Assembly (NCBI GenBank): GCA_017450425.1
Contig: JAFSUV010000046.1
Coordinates: 1-5,075, forward strand
DNA: 5,075 nucleotides
Direction of reading: 5' to 3'
From: Kiritimatiellia bacterium
Lineage (GTDB): Bacteria; Verrucomicrobiota; Kiritimatiellia; RFP12; UBA3636
The notes under the pieces: generated by a model
The model's input: the letters and a program-made list of their open reading frames with translations, nothing else
Databases searched by the model: none
What the model was told of the DNA's origin: nothing
Shown here: in pieces, positions 1 to 5,075 of the stretch
Position numbering within the stretch: position 1 is the stretch's first letter
How the letters are laid out: each line of letters begins with the position of its first letter
Made by a program: the position numbers and the translations under genes

Positions 1-4
1 TGCG

Positions 5-23
5 AAACCTCCGGAGGGGTTTT
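5..23 (-). terminator. Possible hairpin after frr, at the window edge
   Basis: Directly after the frr stop codon the sequence contains AAACC and GGTTT arms around an 8-base loop, with a palindromic core CCTCCGGAGG at 8-17. In the frr direction only three T, which are part of the stem, precede CGCA, so it is weak as an intrinsic terminator. On the plus strand the second arm ends in TTTT, so it could equally serve a gene converging from the left. The window edge prevents a decision. Confidence 0.22.
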
Positions 24-579
24 AGACGGACATGACCTCGGCTTCCTTGGCCTTGGCGGCGGCGTCGATCTTGCCGATCGTAGCGTCGGTCGCCTTATGG
101 ATGTCGTCAAGCAGGCGGTCGCGCTCGTCCTCCGTGAGCTGCGCGTCCTTCTGGAGTTTCTTGGCCTGGTCGTTGGCGTCGCGCCGCACGTTGCGGACTG
201 CCACGCGAGCCTCTTCGGCCATGCGGCTCGTCACCTTCGCGAGCTCCTTGCGGCGCTCCTCCGACAATTCCGGGATCGGCACGCGGACCTTGCGCCCGTC
301 GGAAACCGGGGTGACGCCGATGTTGGCGCCGAGGATGGCCTTGCAGATCTCGTTTATCGCAGAAGGATCGTACGGCGTAATCGTGATGAGGCGCGGCTCC
401 GGGGTGGCGATGTTGCCGAGCTCGCGGATGCGCGTGGGCGCGCCGTAGTAGAGCGCCGTGATGTTTTCCACCAAAGCCGGGGAAGCCTTGCCGGTGCGGA
501 CGCCGTCGAGCTGTTGCTCAAGGGCGCGGAAAGCGCCGTCCATCTTGTCCTTTGTCGAATCGAGTAGCGGGTGTGCCAT
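22..579 (-). CDS. frr: Ribosome recycling factor
   Basis: Frr (RRF) works with EF-G to split the post-termination ribosome so that its subunits can be reused; it is essential in most bacteria. The 185-residue product has the exact family length and aligns along its whole length. Domain I, a three-helix bundle, is formed by the N-terminal helix (residues 1-28, ending VRTGKASPALVENI) and by the two long C-terminal helices (about 105-183, containing LSEERRKELAKV and the signature ARVAVRNVRRDAND at 124-137). Domain II, a beta sandwich, covers about residues 32-103, with YYGAPTRIRELGNI and GRKVRVPIPELS. The start ATG at 579 is supported by AGGAG ending 6 bases upstream and by the family N-terminus. 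It lies 64 bases after pyrH with no terminator or convincing promoter between them, so co-transcription is likely. The TAA stop is followed after 21 bases by the window edge. Confidence 0.98.
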   Translation of the reverse strand: MAHPLLDSTKDKMDGAFRALEQQLDGVRTGKASPALVENITALYYGAPTRIRELGNIATPEPRLITITPYDPSAINEICKAILGANIGVTPVSDGRKVRVPIPELSEERRKELAKVTSRMAEEARVAVRNVRRDANDQAKKLQKDAQLTEDERDRLLDDIHKATDATIGKIDAAAKAKEAEVMSV

Positions 580-584
580 GTCGG

Positions 585-590
585 ACTCCT
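585..590 (-). promoter_or_regulatory. Ribosome binding site of frr
   Basis: AGGAGT on the minus strand, with 6 bases between AGGAG and the ATG at 579. It fixes the frr start. Together with the wcaJ-type site it shows that this organism uses canonical Shine-Dalgarno sequences, which makes their absence before pyrH noteworthy. Confidence 0.85.
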
Positions 591-643
591 GTTTTTGTCA
601 AGCGTTGTACGCGTTGTTTTTGTTGAAGTTTGGAAATCTTGAT

Positions 644-1384
644 TTACCCGAAAACGGGGGGCGGCTCGCGGCCATCGACCCGCGTGCCGACCGTCATGCC
701 GCAGAGCGCGCCCTCGATCGCGCCGTCGGCGAAAAAGTCGAGGACCTGAATGGGGATCTGGTGCTCCTGGCAGAGCGCGAAGGCGGCGGCGTCCATCACG
801 CGCAGACCGCGCCCGAGCGCCTCCGCGTAGGTGAGGTGGTCGAGCTTCTTCGCGGCGGGGTCCTTGCGGGGGTCGGCCGTGTAGATGCCATCCACCTTCG
901 TGGCCTTCACCAGGATGTCCGCCCCGATTTCGCGCGCGCGGAGCGCCGCGCAAGTGTCCGTCGAAAACAGCGGGTTGCCGGTGCCGGCCGCGAACAGCAC
1001 CACGCGGCCCTTTTCGAGGTGGCGCAGCGCACGGCGGTGGATGAACGGCTCCGCGACACCCTGGCACGGAAACGCCGTCATCACCCTGGCCGGCATGCCG
1101 GCCTTTTCGACGGCGTTCTGGAGCGCCAGCGCGTTGATGACGGTGGCCAGCATGCCCATGTAGTCGCCGGCGCAGCGGTCGATGCCCAGCGCTTCGCCCG
1201 TGGCGCCGCGGAAAATGTTGCCGCCGCCGAGAACGATGGCGACATCCACGCCGAGATCCTTCACGGCGCGAACCTTGGCCGCCATGCGCGAAACAATGTC
1301 CGGATCAATGCATTGGCCGGAAGACTTGCTCAGCAGGACTTCGCCGCTGAGCTTCAGCAGGACACGGTGGAAAATGGGAGTCAT
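644..1384 (-). CDS. pyrH: UMP kinase (uridylate kinase)
   Basis: PyrH phosphorylates UMP to UDP with ATP in the cytosol, feeding UTP, CTP and UDP-sugar synthesis. It belongs to the amino-acid-kinase fold family, forms hexamers and in many bacteria is allosterically activated by GTP and inhibited by UTP. The 246-residue product has the usual length. Visible motifs: the phosphate-binding VLLKLSGE (8-15), GGGNIFRG (53-60), GDYMGMLATVINALAL (73-88), AAGTGNPLFSTDTCAALRARE (132-152) for UMP binding, and the ATP-site segment KATKVDGIYTADPRKDP (160-176). The ATG at 1384 gives the standard N-terminus MTPIFHRVLLKLSGE. No Shine-Dalgarno sequence is evident; a perfect palindrome sits 10 bases upstream of the start instead. 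It precedes frr by 64 bases, the very common pyrH-frr pairing, but the usual upstream rpsB-tsf genes are replaced here by a sugar transferase. The C-terminal tail after TVGTRVDG (REPPPVFG) appears slightly extended. Confidence 0.97.
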   Translation of the reverse strand: MTPIFHRVLLKLSGEVLLSKSSGQCIDPDIVSRMAAKVRAVKDLGVDVAIVLGGGNIFRGATGEALGIDRCAGDYMGMLATVINALALQNAVEKAGMPARVMTAFPCQGVAEPFIHRRALRHLEKGRVVLFAAGTGNPLFSTDTCAALRAREIGADILVKATKVDGIYTADPRKDPAAKKLDHLTYAEALGRGLRVMDAAAFALCQEHQIPIQVLDFFADGAIEGALCGMTVGTRVDGREPPPVFG

Positions 1385-1394
1385 CGTTTCGTCG

Positions 1395-1410
1395 GCCGCC
1401 GTACGGCGGC
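1395..1410 (-). repeat. Perfect 16-base palindrome in the pyrH leader
   Basis: GCCGCCGTACGGCGGC is its own reverse complement. As RNA it would form a 6-base-pair all-GC stem with a four-base GUAC loop, ending 10 bases before the pyrH start codon. It lies between the candidate promoter and the ATG, so it would be in the mRNA leader. It could modulate ribosome access, act as a protein-binding site (as DNA it has twofold symmetry), or be a 3' end stabiliser for transcripts coming from the sugar transferase. No T-run follows it on the minus strand, so it is not a standard intrinsic terminator. Confidence 0.5.
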
Positions 1411-1429
1411 ATTGCGCTTTCGGTGTGCG

Positions 1430-1458
1430 ATTGAATCAAAAAAACGGGATTTTGGCAA
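1430..1458 (-). promoter_or_regulatory. Candidate sigma70-type promoter for pyrH-frr
   Basis: In the 108-base gap between the sugar transferase and pyrH, reading on the minus strand, TTGCCA (1453-1458; five of six matches to TTGACA) is followed after exactly 17 bases by TTCAAT (1430-1435; four of six matches to TATAAT). The spacer includes a run of seven T. Transcription would begin near 1424, leaving a leader of about 40 bases before the pyrH ATG. It would let pyrH-frr be expressed independently of the upstream rseP-ispG-transferase block. The surroundings are the most AT-rich part of the window. This is motif evidence only, and the sigma factor preferences of this organism are unknown. Confidence 0.45.
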
Positions 1459-1492
1459 GGGAAAAATGGCGCGGCGGCTTTTCCAGGACCCT

Positions 1493-3034
1493 TTAGTAGG
1501 CTCCGCTGCCGAAAATGACGCTCCAGGCGGTGCGCACGACGATCCTGAAGTCGAGCAGCCAGGAGCGGTTGAGGGCGTACCAGATGTCGAGGCTCGCCAT
1601 GGCGTCGAAGCCGATGTCGCTGCGGCCCGCGCACTGCCAGATGCACGTAAGGCCGGCGGGCACGCTCTGGCGCGAACCCTGCCAGCGCTCCATGTACGGC
1701 TCCATGTCGGCGCACGGCAACGGGCGCGGTCCGACGAACCGCATTTCGCCGCGGGCGATGTTGATCAGCTGCGGCAGCTCGTCGAGGCTCAGTTTGCGCA
1801 GGATGCGGCCGAGTCGGGTGAGGCGCGGGTCGTCGCGAATTTTGAACAGCGCCCCGTCCGTTTCGTTTGCCGTCTTGAGGCTCGCGAGCCGCGCCTCGGC
1901 ATCGACGACCATGGTGCGGAATTTGAACATCCGGAATTTGCGCCCGCCCATGCCGTAGCGCTCCTGCACGAAGAGCGCCGGGCCGGGCGTCTCGAGCCGT
2001 ATCGCCAGCGCGATGGCGAGCATCACCGGGCTTGCGAGCGCGAGCACCGCGCATGCGAGCGCGCGCGAGACGGCGTTGCGGAAGCGCGACGGCATGAAGG
2101 CGCCGCCGGGCGCGGCGTAGTGGACGAGCGGGACGCCGAAAACGACATCTCCGTACTCGAACGGGTTGTGGAAGCGCAGAAATTGCGGCGAGTACACGAC
2201 GCACGCCCGGTTTGCGTGGCGGGCGGTGTTGAGAAGCGCGACGCAGATCTCCCTTTTTATCGTGGGCTTTACCACGAACACGGTGGAGATGCGGGGATTG
2301 CGCCGGAAGGCGCGCTCCAGCGCCGCAGCCGCGTCTTCGACCGTTTTCGGAGTCGCGATGCATTCGATTATGCGGTGCCCTTTGAGGCGGCGCTTGCGGG
2401 AGCGCTCCAATATTTTCTCCGCTTCCTTTCCTTCGCCCACGAGCACGGACCTGTAGAGAAGGCGGTTGCCGAGCCGGATGCGCTTTACGAGTGCGTTCGT
2501 GATGCGCCTTGCGAGCCACGTGCACGGGATGTTGAGCATCAGCACCAGCGGCAGGAAACCGCGCATGTGCCACAGGTTGCGCCCGAAGTACAGGTACACC
2601 GCCAGCGCCACGAGCACGATCGAGTTGGACAGCAGCAGCCCCCACAGGAGCGGAGTCCGGGCGAGGCGCATGTGGCCGTCGTAAAGGCCGAAGAGCGAGT
2701 AGAGCACCACGAGGGCCGTGCCGATGGCGAAGATGTACCACCCTGCGCCGAGGCCGTAGAAGGCCGCGTATTGCGACGTGGTGTCGCCGGAGGGCGTCAT
2801 GCCGAACAGAATCCGCAGCGGCTCCGGGTCGCTGCCGAAGCGCAGGAGGTACGCAATGGCGTAGGCGCACACGAGGCCGATGAAGTCATCCGCGAAGTGC
2901 AGCAGCCGCAACGTCCTGGCCACGCGCTCGCCGGGCCATTGTCTGGGGTTGAGCGCCGAGGGGTCGAAATGCGTCAGAAGTTTTTTTCCGGATTTGCCTT
3001 CTCCGGTGCTTTCGCTCGTTTTTCCAGTGCTCAT
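1493..3034 (-). CDS. Polyprenyl-phosphate sugar-1-phosphate transferase, WcaJ/exopolysaccharide type
   Basis: This membrane enzyme (bacterial sugar transferase family, PF02397) moves a sugar-1-phosphate from a nucleotide sugar onto a polyprenyl phosphate, usually undecaprenyl phosphate. That is the first committed step of a capsule, exopolysaccharide or O-antigen repeat unit. The 513 residues show four N-terminal hydrophobic helices (about 47-65, 93-117, 131-150, 158-175), a CoA-binding-like soluble domain (about 190-305), a membrane-inserted helix (322-346) and the catalytic domain. Catalytic motifs are QERYGMGGRKFRMFKFRTM (357-375), DPRLTRLGRILRKLSLDELPQ (402-422, with the Asp-Glu dyad at 418-419), RFVGPRP (432-438), GLTCIWQCAGRS (461-472) and a C-terminal GSGAY. 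It is slightly longer than typical WcaJ proteins (roughly 460-480) because of a polar N-terminus of about 45 residues. ATG at 3034 is chosen because it overlaps the ispG stop (ATGA) and has AAGGAG upstream; the open frame extends further but only as a shadow of ispG. The sugar cannot be deduced, so no gene symbol is given. Confidence 0.93.
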   Translation of the reverse strand: MSTGKTSESTGEGKSGKKLLTHFDPSALNPRQWPGERVARTLRLLHFADDFIGLVCAYAIAYLLRFGSDPEPLRILFGMTPSGDTTSQYAAFYGLGAGWYIFAIGTALVVLYSLFGLYDGHMRLARTPLLWGLLLSNSIVLVALAVYLYFGRNLWHMRGFLPLVLMLNIPCTWLARRITNALVKRIRLGNRLLYRSVLVGEGKEAEKILERSRKRRLKGHRIIECIATPKTVEDAAAALERAFRRNPRISTVFVVKPTIKREICVALLNTARHANRACVVYSPQFLRFHNPFEYGDVVFGVPLVHYAAPGGAFMPSRFRNAVSRALACAVLALASPVMLAIALAIRLETPGPALFVQERYGMGGRKFRMFKFRTMVVDAEARLASLKTANETDGALFKIRDDPRLTRLGRILRKLSLDELPQLINIARGEMRFVGPRPLPCADMEPYMERWQGSRQSVPAGLTCIWQCAGRSDIGFDAMASLDIWYALNRSWLLDFRIVVRTAWSVIFGSGAY

Positions 3035-4131
3035 TTCGTGACATCTCCTTTCGCGGCCCGGTTGACCGCTTCGCCTATCCACGCCTCTATGCCGTCTTCC
3101 GGCATTTTGCCGGAAGGCACGCCGCGCTCGAACGCGAGAAATCCGTCCTTTCCGCCGACAAGCGCAATGTCCGCTTCGCGCGCTTCGCCGGGGCCGTTTA
3201 CGGTGCAGCCCATGACCGCGACTTTGGGGCGGGGCAGGTCCGGGCGGGCGCGGTAAAGGGTTTCGAGCGCGCTCTCGACCCTTGCAACCGCCCTGGGCAG
3301 GTCGCATTGCGTCCGGCCGCATCCCGGGCAGCTCGTCACGGACGCTCCGTTTTCGCACAGACCGAATGCGCGCAGGATTTCGAGGCCGACTTTCGTTTCT
3401 TCGACCGGATCGGCCGTGAGCGACACGCGGATCGTGTCGCCGATGCCTTCGGCGAGCAGCAGTCCGATCGCCGCAGCGGAGTGCACGGTGCCGCGGCGCT
3501 GCGATCCGGCCTCCGTGAGCCCCACGTGGAGCGGGTACGGCGACTTGTCGGAAACAAGCCGGTACGCTTCGACCGTGCGCTGCAAATCCGAAGCCTTCAC
3601 GGAAACCACGATCGCGGAAAACCCGCATTTTTCCAGTATCCCGATTTCGCGAAGCGCGCTTTCGGCGAGCGCCATGGCGGTCGCTCCGCCGTGCCGGGCG
3701 GCGATGTCGCGGTCGAGGGAACCGGCGTTCACGCCGATCCGTATCGGCACGCCGCGGTCGGACGCCGCCGCCGCCACTTCCCGGACTGCGGCGTCCGAGC
3801 CGATGTTGCCGGGATTCAGGCGCAGCGCGTCAACGCCGCCCTCTATGCAACTGAGCGCAAGGCGGTGGTCGAAGTGGATGTCGGCCACGACCGGCCGCAT
3901 CGGGCCGAGCGCGGCCTTGATTTTCGCAAGCGCCAGCGCGGCGCCGGCATCCGGCACCGCGAAGCGGACGAGCGCGGCGCCGGCGTTGAAGCTCTCGAGC
4001 GCCTGGGTGACGCTCGCGGCGACGTCCCGCGTGTCCGTCTTGGCCATGGTCTGCACGGAAACCGGCGCACCGCCGCCGATCGTCAGTGCGCCGACTTTCA
4101 CCGGCAGGGTGGCGCGACGGTGTCCGTTCAC
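3031..4131 (-). CDS. ispG: 4-hydroxy-3-methylbut-2-en-1-yl diphosphate synthase (IspG/GcpE)
   Basis: IspG is the cytosolic [4Fe-4S] enzyme that reductively converts methylerythritol cyclodiphosphate (MEcPP) to HMBPP, the penultimate step of the MEP isoprenoid pathway. With a GTG start at 4131 the protein has 366 residues, close to the 372 of E. coli. Family blocks are collinear: GGGAPVSVQTM (19-29), VADIHFDHR (82-90), LRLNPGNIG (103-111), PIRIGVNAGSLD (129-140), VSVKASD (176-182), LTEAGS (205-210) and EGIGDTIRVSLTADPVEE (228-245). The cluster cysteines are C268 and C271 (SCPGC) and C309 (MGCTVNGPGEA), with the conserved Glu at 316. It is the short bacterial form without the large plant-type insert. 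The frame stays open far upstream, but the GTG is favoured: it overlaps the rseP stop as GTGA, has GAGG 8 bases upstream and matches the family N-terminus. The TGA stop overlaps the next start as ATGA, so translational coupling on both sides is likely. Confidence 0.97.
   Translation of the reverse strand: MNGHRRATLPVKVGALTIGGGAPVSVQTMAKTDTRDVAASVTQALESFNAGAALVRFAVPDAGAALALAKIKAALGPMRPVVADIHFDHRLALSCIEGGVDALRLNPGNIGSDAAVREVAAAASDRGVPIRIGVNAGSLDRDIAARHGGATAMALAESALREIGILEKCGFSAIVVSVKASDLQRTVEAYRLVSDKSPYPLHVGLTEAGSQRRGTVHSAAAIGLLLAEGIGDTIRVSLTADPVEETKVGLEILRAFGLCENGASVTSCPGCGRTQCDLPRAVARVESALETLYRARPDLPRPKVAVMGCTVNGPGEAREADIALVGGKDGFLAFERGVPSGKMPEDGIEAWIGEAVNRAAKGDVTK
3045..3050 (-). promoter_or_regulatory. 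Ribosome binding site of the sugar transferase, inside ispG
   Basis: AAGGAG on the minus strand lies within the last codons of ispG, 10 bases before the ATG at 3034. It supports this start over the longer open frame upstream and suggests reinitiation or coupled translation through the ATGA overlap. Confidence 0.75.
3096..3116 (-). repeat. Inverted repeat (8-bp stem, 5-base loop) in the 3' end of ispG
   Basis: CTTCCGGC and GCCGGAAG flank a five-base loop (AAAAT on the minus strand). The stem is perfect, and it lies within ispG codons for VPSGKMPEDG, about 60 bases before the sugar transferase start. There is no T-run after it, so it is not an intrinsic terminator. It may be a coincidence of GC-rich coding, or it may affect mRNA stability or the expression ratio of the two coupled genes. 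Confidence 0.4.
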
Positions 4132-5075
4132 GCCCCGAACCTCAGGTAGAGCCGCATCGCGTCGCATCCCGAGAGCAGCACGAAAAGGGCTATTATGGCG
4201 ACGCCGAAGGCGTTGACGATGGCGTTGAGTATCTTCGGCGGTATTTCGTGGCCGGTAATTCCGCGCCAGAGCGCGAAAACCACGTGCCCGCCGTCCAGAA
4301 CCGGAACCGGCAGCAGATTGACGATGGCGAGGTTGACGTTCAGAAAACGCATGAAACCCATCGCTGCGGCGAAACTCGCGAGCAGCCACGACCAGAGCGA
4401 CGACAGGATTATGACCGGGCCGCCAAGCGAAGTCGCGATACGGCCGAGTTCGCCCTTGTGGCGGTTGCCGAAAATGGGGCCGAAAATGCGCCAGATGGCG
4501 GCCAAGTCCCCGCGAAGCTGGTCGGCCGGCGCGTGGTAGCGCGACCATGGCGGCACGTACGACTGCACCGGCGCGGGCATGATGCCGAAAGCCAGAAGAG
4601 GCTCGATTTTTTCGATATCCCCGGGCGAAAGACCGCCGAGATTCGCGCCGATGACGGGGCGGACGCCCCGCCCGTCGCCGGCATCGTGCATCGCCGGCGT
4701 AAGCGTGACGCGGATCGTTTCGCTTTTTTCGCCGCCGTTCCACCGCTCGAGCGCGATCTCGACCGGTTCGCCGCCGCTCTCCCCGATGATGCGCACCGCG
4801 CTTTCGGCGTCGGCGACCGGCTGGCCGCCGATTTCGCGTATCGCGTCGCCGGCCTTGATCCCCGCCCCGGCCGCCGGGAAGCCGTCCATTGTATCCAGCA
4901 CCACAGCGCCGGGCACGAGCGCGGCGGCGGCCGGCATCGCGCGCCAGTCGGCATCGAACCTCGGCTTCACCATGCGCGTCTCAAGCGCGTTTTCGTGCAT
5001 CACGAGCAGCGCCGCTCCTTGCGCCGCCGCTTCGCCGCTCTCCGGCGCGCCGGCGGCGGCGAGCATGGCGGCGAA
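4128..5075 (-). CDS. rseP: RseP-family site-2 intramembrane zinc metalloprotease, C-terminal part (5' end outside window)
   Basis: This is the C-terminal 315 residues of a site-2 protease (peptidase M50, RIP metalloprotease RseP). The family cuts transmembrane segments in the inner membrane, classically an anti-sigma factor such as RseA, and also removes signal-peptide remnants. Visible, counting from the window edge: a PDZ domain at about residues 50-125 (AGAGIKAGDAIREIGGQPV), a GGPVII segment near 218-223 matching the family's GP-[IV]-x-I region, and the second metal-site motif NLLPVPVLDGGH at 253-264, whose Asp is a zinc ligand. Hydrophobic helices lie at about 218-240, 243-262 and 284-303. 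The HExxH helix and the N-terminus are missing because the frame runs open to the right edge. Only one PDZ domain is visible; by its distance to LDGGH it corresponds to the second PDZ of E. coli RseP. The stop TGA overlaps the GTG start of ispG. The family call is firm; the substrate is unknown. Confidence 0.93.
   Translation of the reverse strand, partial: FAAMLAAAGAPESGEAAAQGAALLVMHENALETRMVKPRFDADWRAMPAAAALVPGAVVLDTMDGFPAAGAGIKAGDAIREIGGQPVADAESAVRIIGESGGEPVEIALERWNGGEKSETIRVTLTPAMHDAGDGRGVRPVIGANLGGLSPGDIEKIEPLLAFGIMPAPVQSYVPPWSRYHAPADQLRGDLAAIWRIFGPIFGNRHKGELGRIATSLGGPVIILSSLWSWLLASFAAAMGFMRFLNVNLAIVNLLPVPVLDGGHVVFALWRGITGHEIPPKILNAIVNAFGVAIIALFVLLSGCDAMRLYLRFGA
4140..4143 (-). promoter_or_regulatory. 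Weak ribosome binding site of ispG, inside rseP
   Basis: GAGG on the minus strand lies 8 bases before the GTG at 4131, inside the last codons of rseP. It is short, so ispG translation may depend mainly on coupling through the GTGA overlap. It helps choose the GTG over upstream in-frame codons. Confidence 0.5.

Noticed and set aside
597..602. Perfect TTGACA on the minus strand between pyrH and frr, as a promoter -35 box
   Set aside because: At 17 bases downstream the sequence is already the frr start region and nothing resembles a -10 box, so it cannot drive frr with a normal leader.
602..617. GCGTTGT repeated twice with a two-base spacer in the pyrH-frr gap
   Set aside because: Only two short copies exist, with no further units and no symmetry, so chance is sufficient.
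1436..1492. Intrinsic terminator for the sugar transferase (T-run of seven near 1436-1444, and GGAAAA/TTTTCC arms)
   Set aside because: The T-run is not directly preceded by a GC-rich stem, and the GGAAAA/TTTTCC hairpin has a 13-base loop and no T-run after it. Read-through into pyrH seems possible.
458..3256. A 932-codon open frame on the plus strand, antisense to pyrH, the sugar transferase and the end of ispG
   Set aside because: Its codons are exactly the reverse complements of pyrH and sugar-transferase codons. Stops in this frame need TTA, CTA or TCA codons in the real genes, which GC-rich genomes rarely use. The translation is a low-complexity Ala/Arg/Glu/His/Val mixture with no recognisable domain, and the opposing strand has two unmistakable families.
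3035..3628. Upstream extension of the sugar transferase frame to an ATG at 3628
   Set aside because: The extension lies wholly inside ispG, is Arg/Gly/Pro-rich without family similarity, and would bypass the well-placed ribosome site and ATGA start at 3034.
4132..4743. Upstream extension of the ispG frame to 4743
   Set aside because: It overlaps the conserved C-terminal half of RseP and has an Arg-rich shadow composition. IspG length and N-terminal similarity fit the GTG at 4131.

Overview
This 5,075-base window is GC-rich and holds five protein-coding genes, all transcribed right to left (minus strand) and packed almost without gaps. In transcription order they are: the C-terminal part of a RseP-type intramembrane metalloprotease (cut by the right edge of the window), ispG (non-mevalonate isoprenoid pathway), a membrane polyprenyl-phosphate sugar-1-phosphate transferase of the WcaJ type, pyrH (UMP kinase) and frr (ribosome recycling factor). 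I see no tRNA, rRNA, CRISPR array, insertion sequence or phage gene.

Layout. At right (4128-5075), rseP ends in a GTGA overlap with ispG (3031-4131). ispG in turn ends in an ATGA overlap with the sugar transferase (1493-3034). These three reading frames therefore look like one translationally coupled block. A 108-base gap (1385-1492) follows. It is the only real regulatory space in the window and holds a sigma70-like promoter candidate (TTGCCA, 17 bases, TTCAAT) and a perfect 16-base palindrome just upstream of pyrH. pyrH (644-1384) is separated by 64 bases from frr (22-579), which has a strong AGGAG ribosome binding site. The window ends 21 bases after the frr stop, at a short inverted repeat that could be part of a terminator. 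No gene-free stretch exceeds 300 bases.

How the genes may work together (inference). IspG makes HMBPP, the precursor of the isoprenoid units from which undecaprenyl phosphate is built. The sugar transferase uses a polyprenyl phosphate as acceptor and a nucleotide sugar, often a UDP-sugar, as donor. PyrH supplies the UDP needed for UTP and UDP-sugars. RseP handles envelope-stress signalling or membrane protein clearance, and Frr recycles ribosomes. Several of these genes belong to the widespread rpsB-tsf-pyrH-frr-uppS-cdsA-dxr-rseP(-ispG) neighbourhood, but here the order is rearranged, with the rseP-ispG end upstream of pyrH-frr and a glycan gene between them.

Organism. The genes indicate a high-GC bacterium with a MEP isoprenoid pathway and polyprenyl-linked surface polysaccharide, most likely Gram-negative. 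The rearranged order makes me think of the PVC group (for example Kiritimatiellota or Lentisphaerota), but that is an impression and cannot be proven from this window. The content is mostly housekeeping. I found no convincing undescribed system; the most interesting spots are the pyrH leader and the position of the sugar transferase.
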